Source of the DNA: JAJTGZ01 sp964403525
Lineage (GTDB): Bacteria > Planctomycetota > Phycisphaerae > Phycisphaerales > UBA1924
Length of the DNA stretch: 64,000 nt
Direction of reading: 5' to 3'
Assembly: GCA_964403525.1 (NCBI GenBank)
Contig: CAYOGE010000010.1
Coordinates: 1 to 64,000, forward strand
The position numbers and the translations under genes were made by a program. The stretch's first letter is position 1. Each line of letters opens with the position of its first letter. The notes beneath the pieces are model-generated. The model was not told the DNA's origin. It searched no databases and saw only the letters and a list, made by a program, of their open reading frames with translations. Shown one piece after another: positions 50,117-58,118 of the stretch.

Positions 50117-52201
50117 TCACGGGCAGCCGGAGAAGAACCGGTCGATGAACACGATGAAATCGTTGTTGTCGAACTGGCCGTCGGCACCGGCGATGCCGCC
50201 CTGCCCTCCGAAGTCAGCGGCCGGGTTCTGCCCGAAGAAGAGGTCGATGAACACGACGGCATCGTTGTTGTCCAGGCGACCGTCTGCACCCCTCATCCCG
50301 CCCTGTGAGCCGATATCCGCCGGGCAGTCCGCCGAGCCGACAAAGTAGCGGTTGGCCTTCTCCCACGCGAGCGGCCCGATGATGTGCCCCTGGATGCGCC
50401 CGGTGCGATCGTCCATCGGCGGGTGGATGCCCCCGTACGTGCGCGAGATGCCCGCCTCGTCGGCCGCGTCGGCGAACTTGGCCCACTGCAACTGCACCGG
50501 GGCGCTCGGCCCGTGCTCAAACGCGAGCGAACCGACGGGAATATCCCACGTGCCAAGCCCACCGGGAAAGTACTCGCTGCCGGTAAACGCGCTGAGCACC
50601 TCGGCGGCTGAGCGACTGAACGTGCTGTGCCCGGAGTAGTAACCAGCAAAGGGAGGCGTCACAAACGTGCGGGCCTGATACGGCATCCAGCGAGTGCCCA
50701 GAATCCAGCCGACGTCACCGATCTGCGTCGAGGGGTTCGCTGGCTGGCCGCGCCACGCCTTGATGGCGATGTCGCCGATGTGGTAGTTGAAGATGTTGTC
50801 CGAATCGTCCCGCTCGACCAGGTGAACGAACCGGCCCCCCGGCTGCACGTCCGCCGCGGTGATCAGCTCGATGAGCCCCGGCACCAGCGGGATCCCCTGC
50901 GTGCTGTAATGCGCGCCCGCAGGGTTCGAGCTCTGCCCCTTCTGGCACATGTAACGGATCGCCGAGATCGGCCGGACCGTGTCGAAGTACCCCTTCGCAC
51001 CCCAGCAGGCGATCGCGGCGTCGTGCACTGCGCCGTTGAGCGCGAGGTAGAGCTTGACGTCCCACTCCAGCCTCGGGCAGACAGGTCCAAAGCCGCCGAT
51101 CCGCTTGAGCAGGATGGGGTTGTCAGAGACAACGTTGGCAACGACGTTCCAGTGGCCGGGGGGAGTCTCCGAGTTAGGCCCGTCGGCCCAGAACTCCGAG
51201 AGGCAGCGGGTGTAGTCGCCGCGCAGCACGATGTTCGGCGCGTACGGCTGGCCGGTGACCGGGTTGATCCCGTAGCCGGTGCCGTCGTTGGCACCGAGTG
51301 AGTTGTTGTGGTGGGTCGCGGGCCCGATGTCGATCGTCACCCCATCGGTGGGAGACATGAGCGAACTGGCGCGAACAACTTCAACCATGTTCTGCTTGAA
51401 GTCCGCGTCGGAGGCCGTGCCGGGGACGGAGGGAGGCGCAGGATTGAGGTAAACGTTGTTCGGGTGCGCACCAGCAAGAGCAAAGGGCGCGACCGCGCCC
51501 CAGTGCGGGCAGACAAACGTCTGCGTCGACTGGCCGACCACGATCCCGTTCTGCTCGACGTAGTAGTCGAAGGCGAGCGGCTGCCAGCGCGCAGGCTGCG
51601 CCATCAGCGGGAGCTGGTAGGTGAACGGGGGCTCGTAGGCGAACGCGAGCGGGGCGTTGGAAGCCGTGTAGCCATTGGTCGCGGCGTAGTTACCAGCCTC
51701 GTTGCCGCCGTCGGCGAGCCCGGCGGCGCGGATCGTCTCGAAGACGCGGTTGCCGACCGCCGCCGGCGAATCGCCGGTGTTCGCGGTGTTCGAGGGGTTG
51801 TACCCCAGGGCAACCATCTGCGCATCAATCGCCGCGAGCGTCGTCGCCGCCCCAACCGCGTTCTGGTAACGGTGCTTGATCATCCGGTAGGCGGCGAAGC
51901 TGATCGCCTCGTTGCGGGCCGCCTCGACTGTCACGCCGGGGGGCGGCAGTACACGCTCGTGATGAAACACCTGGTCAGCGGTCGAGTCGTACGCCGCCCA
52001 CGCGTCGTACATCGCGGCGGACGTGTGGTAGAGGTTCCGTGCGTGAACGGGCGGACGCGGCTTGTCGAGCCGGATCGCGGCAAGGAGTCGTTCGTCCCAC
52101 TGACGCGCAACCGACTGCTGGGCATGGGCCGCCGCCGCAGAGAGTGCGACCAAAGCTGCCGTGCAGAATGCTCTCAAGGGCGCGGCAATTCTCGTGGGCA
52201 T
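50117..52201 (-). CDS. Secreted vanadium-haloperoxidase/PAP2-like protein with dockerin-like doublet
   Basis: 694 residues; start 52201 fits GGAGA upstream and a signal peptide (LRAFCTAALVALSAAAAHAQ). The chloroperoxidase/acid-phosphatase active site is complete: KGYFDTVRPISAIRY (K-x6-RP), GYYSGHSTFSRSAAEVL (SGH) and SRTYGGIHPPMDDRTG (SR-x5-H-x3-D). The long N-terminal half (residues 35-330) resembles bacterial vanadium-dependent haloperoxidases of plant-chloroperoxidase type. The tail has two dockerin-like repeats (ADIGSQGGMRGADGRLDNND, AVVFIDLFF; DNNDFIVFIDRFFSGCP). A halide-oxidising or phosphatase activity tethered outside the cell is inferred. Its reaction cannot be told from sequence. 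Confidence 0.85.
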   Translation of the reverse strand: MPTRIAAPLRAFCTAALVALSAAAAHAQQSVARQWDERLLAAIRLDKPRPPVHARNLYHTSAAMYDAWAAYDSTADQVFHHERVLPPPGVTVEAARNEAISFAAYRMIKHRYQNAVGAATTLAAIDAQMVALGYNPSNTANTGDSPAAVGNRVFETIRAAGLADGGNEAGNYAATNGYTASNAPLAFAYEPPFTYQLPLMAQPARWQPLAFDYYVEQNGIVVGQSTQTFVCPHWGAVAPFALAGAHPNNVYLNPAPPSVPGTASDADFKQNMVEVVRASSLMSPTDGVTIDIGPATHHNNSLGANDGTGYGINPVTGQPYAPNIVLRGDYTRCLSEFWADGPNSETPPGHWNVVANVVSDNPILLKRIGGFGPVCPRLEWDVKLYLALNGAVHDAAIACWGAKGYFDTVRPISAIRYMCQKGQSSNPAGAHYSTQGIPLVPGLIELITAADVQPGGRFVHLVERDDSDNIFNYHIGDIAIKAWRGQPANPSTQIGDVGWILGTRWMPYQARTFVTPPFAGYYSGHSTFSRSAAEVLSAFTGSEYFPGGLGTWDIPVGSLAFEHGPSAPVQLQWAKFADAADEAGISRTYGGIHPPMDDRTGRIQGHIIGPLAWEKANRYFVGSADCPADIGSQGGMRGADGRLDNNDAVVFIDLFFGQNPAADFGGQGGIAGADGQFDNNDFIVFIDRFFSGCP
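50120..50330 (-). repeat. Dockerin-like coding repeat, two units
   Basis: Two units of about 108 bp, each with GATGAACACGA(T/C)G and (A/C)TCGTTGTTGTC on the plus strand. Third copy of this module in the window. Confidence 0.85.
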
Positions 52202-52427
52202 GGTCGAGTCTCCGTGTATCTGCCACAAGTGTACAGATAGCGGGCCGAATGCAAGCCGCGGCGCGGAATTGGGGTCACCTTTGCGGCCTGTGGCGCTGGG
52301 AATCAGCCGTTACGCTTGCCAAACGGGCCGTGTGGCAGTTAGCGGCCGAACGTACGGCTCCTGTTGCTTACCGGCGAGGGCACCCTTCTGGCAGGTCGCC
52401 GCGTGCCCGGCGGGCACCGACACACCA

Positions 52428-52661
52428 TCAGTCGTCGTCGCGCGGCATTCCCTGCCCGATGCGGTACCACTCCGCCTGGATAGTCTCCAGGATCTTCTCG
52501 TTGACGGGATGGTCGGGGTCCGGCGTAAAGCCGGGCAGGGCCTCAACGAGCGCACGGAGCTCGGTGAACCGGACGCGGAGCGGGTCGCGCCCGGCGAACG
52601 CAGCGGCAAGCTTCTCAGCAATCTCGTCGGTATCGAGCCAGCCGAATGTATCGATGGACAT
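52428..52661 (-). CDS. iscX: IscX-family Fe-S cluster assembly protein
   Basis: 77 residues, somewhat longer than E. coli IscX (66). It keeps the family pattern: FGWLDTDEIAEKLAAAFAGR, DPLRVRFTELRALVEALPGF and HPVNEKILETIQAEWY, with D-P-x-x-VRFT as the signature. IscX is a small acidic iron/IscS-binding regulator of ISC assembly. A ferredoxin gene lies 35 bp upstream in the same orientation; iscS, iscU and hscA are not in the window. Confidence 0.88.
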   Translation of the reverse strand: MSIDTFGWLDTDEIAEKLAAAFAGRDPLRVRFTELRALVEALPGFTPDPDHPVNEKILETIQAEWYRIGQGMPRDDD

Positions 52662-52696
52662 GACGGAGATTCCGTACGAGCCGATGCGGCGGCAAC

Positions 52697-53104
52697 TCAG
52701 TGGTCGTCGTGGTGGTCGGCGTCTTCCTTGACGGCGTTGCGGTTCCAGCTCGGCACACGGATGGTGACCGGGCCGTCGCCCTTGAGCTCACACTGGCACG
52801 AGAGGCGGCTGTTGCGCTGCAGACCCGGCGCCTCTTCGACGCGGTCTTCCTCGGCTTCGGTCGCCTCGCTGACGTCTTTGGCGCCGGCCTCAAGGTACAC
52901 GTGACAGGTTGAGCAGGCACAGACGCCGCCGCAGGCGTGCTCGATGTTGATGCCGCTGGCCATGCAGGCCTCGAGGATGTTCATCCCCCTGTGGGCCTTG
53001 ATCGTGACTTCGGCGTCCTTCTTTCCTGTCAGGCTCTGCGGGTCCTCCATGAGTACGCGAAGGTGAACGGTCGCGGTCGCTGGATCGATGGTCCGGACAT
53101 GCAT
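52697..53104 (-). CDS. fdx: ISC-type 2Fe-2S ferredoxin
   Basis: 135 residues. Cluster ligands are clear: ACGGVCACSTCHVYLEAG gives C-x5-C-x2-C (plus an extra Cys as in ISC Fdx), and the fourth Cys lies in RNSRLSCQCELKG. Acidic partner-binding helix: DVSEATEAEEDRVEEAPGLQ. It donates electrons to Fe-S assembly. A His/Asp-rich C-terminus (KEDADHHDDH) could bind metal. ATG 53104 is used: TATGCT lies 6 bases upstream, suggesting a leaderless message; the frame is open to 53155. Confidence 0.9.
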   Translation of the reverse strand: MHVRTIDPATATVHLRVLMEDPQSLTGKKDAEVTIKAHRGMNILEACMASGINIEHACGGVCACSTCHVYLEAGAKDVSEATEAEEDRVEEAPGLQRNSRLSCQCELKGDGPVTIRVPSWNRNAVKEDADHHDDH

Positions 53105-53110
53105 GAGATC

Positions 53111-53116
53111 AGCATA
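53111..53116 (-). promoter_or_regulatory. Candidate -10 (TATGCT) of the fdx-iscX operon
   Basis: On the minus strand TATGCT ends 6 bases before ATG 53104. Confidence 0.45.
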
Positions 53117-53219
53117 GGGAAGCGGGTCGCCGTCGATCACTCGTCCGGGGGCCACGTCCGCCCAATGGGCATGGGGAGATCACGCCAGATCGAACGCGTC
53201 ATCGATCGATCTACTGTCG

Positions 53220-53347
53220 GTCTGACTAAATGACTATGCGATCTGCTGAGCTGGCTAGAAAAGAGTCGAAAAAACCGATATACTCGAGTGTCTTTTCTCG
53301 ATAAATTGTCGACTATCAGGTCTTTTAGTCTTTTTAAGGAGATCGAA
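53220..53347 (+). promoter_or_regulatory. AT-rich leader/promoter region of the outer-membrane barrel gene
   Basis: This stretch is much AT-richer than its surroundings. TATACT at 53279-53284 is a good -10 (no good -35). A leader of about 60 bases follows, with GACTA/TAGTC pairing (53311-53330) just before the strong AAGGAG at 53337-53342. It looks like the control region of a highly expressed gene. No known riboswitch recognised. Confidence 0.4.
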
Positions 53348-54232
53348 ATGGGCCTTCGAATCACACCGATCACGCTCGCGGCCACCGTTGGCTTTGCCGG
53401 CTCGGCTCTCGCAGACGTGCAGCCGATCTTCGGAGGAACGCTGAAGGCACTGGAAGGAAGCCATCAGGTCGTCGCGCCCGTTACCAGCCCCTACTACCAC
53501 GAGAACTCGATGGTGTCGACCGATGTGCGCCTCTGGTACGTCTACCACAGGTTCAACAGCGACGCCATCGGACCTGCCCACTCGACCGCCTCGGTTTATG
53601 CCGCTCAGGTCCGCGTCGCGCTGACCGAGAGCCTCCAACTCGTCGCGTACAAGGACGGCTACCTCGACATGAACGGCGCTGTTGACACCGACGGTTGGAA
53701 CGACGTCGCCGCCGGCATCAAATGGCAGTTCCTGCGTGACGATGCGAGCCAGTTCTACGCCGCGGCGGGCATCGGCTACGAATTCCGTTTCGGTGAGAGC
53801 AGCGCGCTGCAGAACGACAGTGAGGTGCGTCTGTGGGCGTCGGTCGACAAGGGGTTCGACAGGCTGCACACCGGCGCGACGCTGAACTACCGGATCAGCA
53901 CCAGCGGCGCGAACGACGACAACGGCAACTGCGACGTTCTAAGCTGGCACCTCCGAGCCGACTACCGGGTCAGCGACCTGTTCAGCCCGGTCGTAGAGGT
54001 GAACGGCTACCACATCATCAACGACAGCTCGACCGGGCTCGCGCTCAACGGCGCCGACGTGCTGAACCTTGGCGGTACCGGTGCCGACGCGACGGTCTCG
54101 GCGGGGATCGGCGCAGAATTCAGACTTGGCGGCAACGTTGCGCTACGCGGCGCATACGAGTTCGCACTCACCGACAACACAACCGACCTCTTCGGCACCC
54201 GCCTGACGTTCTCGCTCGTGTACTCGTTCTGA
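53348..54232 (+). CDS. Outer-membrane beta-barrel protein
   Basis: 294 residues, start set by AAGGAG 5 bases upstream. Signal peptide ITLAATVGFAGSALA. The rest alternates polar and hydrophobic residues in amphipathic strands with aromatic girdles (TDVRLWYVYHRFNSD, VYAAQVRVALTESLQLVAYK, FYAAAGIGYEFRFGESSA, WHLRADYRVSDLFSPVVEVN) and ends in Phe (LTFSLVYSF), the usual barrel-insertion signal. Probably 10-12 strands; it may be a channel or an adhesion porin. Family not identified. Confidence 0.75.
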   Translation: MGLRITPITLAATVGFAGSALADVQPIFGGTLKALEGSHQVVAPVTSPYYHENSMVSTDVRLWYVYHRFNSDAIGPAHSTASVYAAQVRVALTESLQLVAYKDGYLDMNGAVDTDGWNDVAAGIKWQFLRDDASQFYAAAGIGYEFRFGESSALQNDSEVRLWASVDKGFDRLHTGATLNYRISTSGANDDNGNCDVLSWHLRADYRVSDLFSPVVEVNGYHIINDSSTGLALNGADVLNLGGTGADATVSAGIGAEFRLGGNVALRGAYEFALTDNTTDLFGTRLTFSLVYSF

Positions 54233-54263
54233 GCCTCCATTCACAGCTCCAAATGGGGCTCCT

Positions 54264-54300
54264 GCCGTCCGTGCCCACGGGCACTGACGGCGTCTTCTTG
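54264..54300 (+). terminator. Intrinsic terminator of the barrel gene
   Basis: GCCGTC-C-GTGCCC, loop AC, GGGCAC-T-GACGGC, followed by GTCTTCTTG. It lies 31 bases after the stop, and also 3' of the dus gene on the other strand. Confidence 0.75.
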
Positions 54301-54321
54301 TGTCTGCGCCGGTCCGAACCG

Positions 54322-55407
54322 TCACCTGGCGGCCGGTTCCTGCTCAACATCCCCCACCTCCATCCCGCCCCGGAGCCCACCCGCCTCAAACTCCGCCAGG
54401 TGACCAAGCACCTCCGCCGGAGACTTCGCCGTGCGGACGGCCTCCTTCAACGGTTTGCACCCGACCGGACGGCCGCGCGAATCAGGCTCTTGCCCCAGGC
54501 GCTTGCCGAACCAGCTCATCCGCCGGCGTATCTGGAACATCGCGTAGTGCTCGTCGCGCGTCTGGATCATGAGCGCGAAGTAGCGCCGGATGATGTCGAG
54601 CTTCTCAGCGGTCGACGGCTCGGCGGGCACGGGCTGCCCCTTGATCGCGGCCCACGCGTCGCGGAAGAGCCAGGGCGTGCTGAGGGCCCCGCGCCCGATC
54701 ATCACTCCGGCGCACCCGGTGCGCCGGAGCATGTTGACCGCGTCCTCCGCTTGCCGCACATCGCCGTTGCCGATGACCGGCACCGTGTGCCCCGCCGCCC
54801 TGCAGTGATTGCCAACCGCCTCGACCACCCGGGCGATGCCGTCGTGGCTGACCTCACCCTGGAACTTCTGCTGGGTGGTGCGTCCATGGATGGTGACGGC
54901 GCACACGCCCGCATCGATCAGCCGCGGCGCGAGCCATGCCGCAACCGGCTGATCGTCGAACCAGCCAAGCCGCATCTTGCACGTGAGCGGGATGCCGAGC
55001 GGTTCGAGCACGCGGGCGCAAGCCTTGACGATCTCTTCCGCCATGTCAGGGATGCACAGCAGCCGCGAGCCACCGTCCTTCTTCGTCACCTTGTCAACCG
55101 GGCACCCCATGTTGATGTCGACGACGGTTGCGCCGTGCTGGACGGCCCAGAGGGCGCCCTCGGCCATGACGCCGGGCTCCCCGCCGTAGAGCTGCATGCA
55201 GATCGGCTTGTCGAAGTCGTTGGTCTGCGCGAGATCGAGGCTGGTGGCCGTGCCGCGCAGCAACCCCTGCGGCGAGAGCAGGTCGGTCGACGCCAGCCCC
55301 AGCCCTCCCTGCTCGCGGCAGATCGTCCGGAACGCGAGATCGCAGTACCCCGCGATCGGGGCCAGCAGCAGGTTCGTCTTGAGCTGGACGGGACCGATCT
55401 TCAGCAC
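54322..55407 (-). CDS. dus: tRNA-dihydrouridine synthase
   Basis: 361 residues from GTG 55407 (TACACT stands 5 bases upstream; the TTG at 55476 is unlikely). TIM-barrel flavoenzyme that reduces uridines in the D-loop. Motifs: VQLKTNLLLAPIAGYCDLAF, PICMQLYGGEPGVMAEGA, VVDINMGCPVDKVTKKDGGS (catalytic Cys), PLTCKMRLGW, CAVTIHGRTTQQKFQGEV, VPVIGNGDVRQAEDAVNMLR and AGVMIGRGALSTPWLF. The C-terminal recognition helices (RRMSWFGKRLG) are also there. Close to DusB-type. Convergent with the barrel gene, transcribed apart from the LolD-type ATPase that lies upstream. Confidence 0.93.
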   Translation of the reverse strand: MLKIGPVQLKTNLLLAPIAGYCDLAFRTICREQGGLGLASTDLLSPQGLLRGTATSLDLAQTNDFDKPICMQLYGGEPGVMAEGALWAVQHGATVVDINMGCPVDKVTKKDGGSRLLCIPDMAEEIVKACARVLEPLGIPLTCKMRLGWFDDQPVAAWLAPRLIDAGVCAVTIHGRTTQQKFQGEVSHDGIARVVEAVGNHCRAAGHTVPVIGNGDVRQAEDAVNMLRRTGCAGVMIGRGALSTPWLFRDAWAAIKGQPVPAEPSTAEKLDIIRRYFALMIQTRDEHYAMFQIRRRMSWFGKRLGQEPDSRGRPVGCKPLKEAVRTAKSPAEVLGHLAEFEAGGLRGGMEVGDVEQEPAAR

Positions 55408-55412
55408 GGCCA

Positions 55413-55418
55413 AGTGTA
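55413..55418 (-). promoter_or_regulatory. Candidate -10 (TACACT) of dus
   Basis: On the minus strand TACACT ends 5 bases before GTG 55407, supporting that start and a leaderless mRNA. Confidence 0.4.
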
Positions 55419-55479
55419 GGAAAAGGCCGGGATCGGACGCATAGGTCCTCTGAGTCCTATGGGACGTGTTCCGCAAGGC

Positions 55480-56175
55480 TCATTCGGAGACAACCCGCCC
55501 CTCAACCAGCCGCACCACCCGGTCGGCCCGAGCCGCCACCTCCGCAGAGTGCGTCACGATCACCATGGTCTGCTTCGTCGCGGCCCGGTGCGCCAGCAAC
55601 TGGTCCATGATGCCGCCGCCGGTCTTGGCGTCGAGGTTGCCCGTCGGCTCATCGGCCAGCAGCAGCGGCGGGTCGTTGATCAGCGCCCTCGCCAGCGCTA
55701 CGCGCTGCCGCTCTCCTCCCGAAAGCTCGCCGCTGCGGTGCTCAAGCCGATGGCCAAGGCCAAGCTCGGTAATGAGCTTGATCGCCCTCGCGTTGACCTC
55801 ATCCGCGTTGTAGCGAAAGTGCCCTCTGTTGACCATCGCCGCCACCGTCACGTTCTGCAGCACCGACAGCTCGGGCAGCAGGTGGTAGAACTGGAACACA
55901 AAGCCGACCGCCTCAGCCCGGTACCGGTCGAGCCGGCGTCCGCGCATATGGCTCAGGTGCGTGCCGTCGTAGGTGATGTCACCGCCACCCTTCTTGTCCG
56001 GCCGATCGAGCCCGCCCAGCAGGTGCAAGAGCGTGCTCTTGCCGCTGCCGGTCGCGCCGACGATGGCGACAAACTGCCCCTTGCCCACGTCAACGCTCGC
56101 GCCGCGCAGCACAGGAATGTCGTGCCCGCGGAGGCGGTAGGTCTTGTGCACGTTGGTGGCTGAGAGGTAAGGCAT
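55480..56175 (-). CDS. lolD: LolD-type ABC transporter ATP-binding protein
   Basis: 231 residues from ATG 56175 (ATG 56205 adds ten residues that do not fit). Walker A VGATGSGKSTLLHLLGGLD, Q-loop GFVFQFYHLLPELSVLQNV (the FQFYHLLPE stretch is a LolD mark), signature LSGGERQRVALARAL, Walker B PLLLADEPTGNLD, and H-loop IVTHSAEVAARADRVV. It powers lipoprotein release from the inner membrane with the permease upstream (108 bp gap). LolA is not in the window. Confidence 0.93.
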   Translation of the reverse strand: MPYLSATNVHKTYRLRGHDIPVLRGASVDVGKGQFVAIVGATGSGKSTLLHLLGGLDRPDKKGGGDITYDGTHLSHMRGRRLDRYRAEAVGFVFQFYHLLPELSVLQNVTVAAMVNRGHFRYNADEVNARAIKLITELGLGHRLEHRSGELSGGERQRVALARALINDPPLLLADEPTGNLDAKTGGGIMDQLLAHRAATKQTMVIVTHSAEVAARADRVVRLVEGRVVSE

Positions 56176-56283
56176 GGGAGGCACCAGGAACGAGCCATTA
56201 GGCATTAGTGCAAGACAAAGTTCTCGAACTCGGCACGCTCCACTGCTTCCGCGAATGCCTGGTGGCTAATGGCGAATGCCTCA

Positions 56284-57831
56284 CTACTCAAACCTCAACG
56301 CCTTCACCGGGTGCATGAGCGCAGCCCGCGCGGCCGGGATCACCGCTCCCAGAACACTGAAGAAGACGCCGCTGGCGGCAACCAGCGCCGCCCGCGCGGG
56401 GGCGACCTCGTGAGGGATCTCAGCAAAGTAGTAGACGCGCGGGTCCCACACGCTGATGCCGAAGGTGGTGCCCAGCCACTCGTGGATGGGGTTGATGTTG
56501 GTGACGATCGTCCACGCGATCACCATGCCGATGCTGACGCCCACGACGCCGATCACCAGCCCGTAGAAGAGCCAAAGACCGGCAACCCCGCGCCCGCTGG
56601 CGCCCATCGCCCGGAGGATGCCGATGTCCTTGGTCTTCTCGCTGATCATCGCCCAGAAGATGGACATGATCAGCACCGCGCAGACGATCCAGATGAGCGA
56701 GAGCAGAAAGAGCACAACCGCCGTCTCCTTCTTCACCGCGCCCACGAACATCGCGTTCTGCATCTCCCAAGTCTTGATGAGCTGCGTGTTGTCGTTGCTC
56801 ATCGCGCTGAAGGGAGGAACCTTGCCGGCAAAGTCAGCGGCGAACTTCTCGTACACCTTCAGCACACGCTCGCGCAGCGCATCGGGGCTCACACCCGGCT
56901 TCGCGCGCACCAGCACCGTGTTCACGCGCGCGGGGTCGACCTGGGCGTTCGAAAGGTCGGGCGGCCTGCCGTACGGGTCTACGATCTTCGGCGCCACCAG
57001 GCTGGCGTTCATCTTCATGCGTTCCTGCAGCGCCGCCAGCGGCACCAGCACGCTCCGCCGATCCACCTCGTACACGCCCGTGCGGCTCTCGTTGGCGACC
57101 GGCAGGTTCCACGACACGAGCTCGATCGACCGCCCCTTAGTGTCCAGCGGCACCATCCGCAGAGTGATACGCGTGTTCGCCGCCCAGTCAAAGACCGCGC
57201 CGGCACCAGTCGGCGTGAGCCGGCTGAGCCCCTCGAAGGTGTAGTAGCCGCGCCCGTTGCGGTCGCGCCGCGAGAGCCCGATCATCTCGATGCCCACCAC
57301 CGCCGCATCCTCGAGCGTGCGGCTGTCAACGTTCGGCTCGGCGAGGCGCAGCCCGTCGGTCTGAACGCGCCGCATGTCGGGCTGGTAGACAGGATCAAGC
57401 CGCGGGTCTTCGCCCTTGGTGTCGCGTTTCAGCGGCACGGTGATCGGCTTCCACCACAGCGCCTCTTCGTAGTCCACCGTCTTGGCGTAGCTGACGGGGT
57501 CGATCCCCTTGATCTGCACCGCTTCGACCCGATCGTCAGGCAGGCTGACGAGCCCGAACGTCTCCACCACCGGCGTAGTGGCGGCAACGACGTCGGTCTC
57601 CTTCTCAAGGCGGGCACGCAGGTCGTCGTAGTAGGCAAAGCCGCTGTTGGGCCAGTTGATGCTCACATCGCCGACCATCGAGCGCCCGGAGTTCAGCAGC
57701 ATCGTCAGGAACCCCCCCATCACCGACCACGTGATGAGGATGAGCGCCGAGCAGAGGGCCACCGCCAGCGCCGCCAGCAGCGGCATGACGCGCGATGTGA
57801 GGTACTTCCGTGTGAGAAGGGATTGGTACAA
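56284..57831 (-). CDS. LolC/LolE-type lipoprotein-releasing permease
   Basis: 515 residues, TTG start. N-terminus MYQSLLTRKYLTSRVMPLLA with helix LAALAVALCSALILITWSV, then SVMGGFLTMLLNSGRSMVGD, the LolC/E hook region. A long periplasmic domain (60-370) follows, containing VPPFSAMSNDNTQLIKTWE. Three more helices: VLFLLSLIWIVCAVLIMSIF, LWLFYGLVIGVVGVSIGMVI and ALVAASGVFFSVLGAVIPA, with the cytoplasmic KTKDIGILRAMGASGRGVAG before the third segment. End motif ARAALMHPVKALRFE is family-typical. The periplasmic part is bigger than in E. coli LolC, as in planctomycete homologues. Confidence 0.9.
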   Translation of the reverse strand: MYQSLLTRKYLTSRVMPLLAALAVALCSALILITWSVMGGFLTMLLNSGRSMVGDVSINWPNSGFAYYDDLRARLEKETDVVAATTPVVETFGLVSLPDDRVEAVQIKGIDPVSYAKTVDYEEALWWKPITVPLKRDTKGEDPRLDPVYQPDMRRVQTDGLRLAEPNVDSRTLEDAAVVGIEMIGLSRRDRNGRGYYTFEGLSRLTPTGAGAVFDWAANTRITLRMVPLDTKGRSIELVSWNLPVANESRTGVYEVDRRSVLVPLAALQERMKMNASLVAPKIVDPYGRPPDLSNAQVDPARVNTVLVRAKPGVSPDALRERVLKVYEKFAADFAGKVPPFSAMSNDNTQLIKTWEMQNAMFVGAVKKETAVVLFLLSLIWIVCAVLIMSIFWAMISEKTKDIGILRAMGASGRGVAGLWLFYGLVIGVVGVSIGMVIAWTIVTNINPIHEWLGTTFGISVWDPRVYYFAEIPHEVAPARAALVAASGVFFSVLGAVIPAARAALMHPVKALRFE

Positions 57832-57850
57832 GCGGGCGAGTGTAAGCGCG

Positions 57851-58068
57851 GGTTAACCACAGAGGACACAGAGTGCACAGAGGCAGGCCGGAAACAAACA
57901 GAGCGCGTGTCAGAGCGCAAGGTTCGCGCGGACAAGAAACTGACCGCCAAGGGACTGCGCGGATGAGCACAGATCAAAGACCGGTTCGTCTGTCTTGATC
58001 CGTGCTCATCCGCACAACTCCGTGGCTCTCCTGCCTTTCTCTGTGCCTCTGTGTCTCTGTGGTGAACC
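57851..58068. repeat. Nested inverted repeat of CACAGAGG and GGATGAGCAC elements
   Basis: Outer arms: 57851-57885 (GGTTAACCACAGAGGACACA and on) and 58031-58068, whose reverse complement is GGTTCACCACAGAGACACAG and on; about 30 of 35 positions match. Inner arms: 57955-57981 (CTGCGCGGATGAGCACAGAT then CAAAGAC) and 57992-58016, reverse complement TGTGCGGATGAGCACGGATC then AAGAC. The central loop is about 10 bases. Two element families are thus arranged as a palindrome inside a palindrome, between a leftward transporter and rightward nuoH. No protein is encoded. Frames running through it are artefacts. Confidence 0.75.
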
Positions 58069-58081
58069 CTCCTCTACGCCT

Positions 58082-58111
58082 TTGCCTCCCGGCCACGACC
58101 CGAACTACACT
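58082..58111 (+). promoter_or_regulatory. nuoH promoter (TTGCCT-N18-TACACT)
   Basis: TTGCCT at 58082-58087, 18 bases, TACACT at 58106-58111, then 7 bases to ATG 58119. Leaderless layout. It lies just outside the nested inverted repeat. Confidence 0.55.
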
Positions 58112-58118
58112 CGCCGCG

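Noticed and set aside
53279..53347. Riboswitch in the leader of the barrel gene
   Set aside because: Only short AT stems; no conserved riboswitch core that I recognise.
57605..57970. Minus-strand 121-codon frame reading through the nested inverted repeat
   Set aside because: Its sequence derives from the repeat and from antisense of the permease start; no family resemblance.
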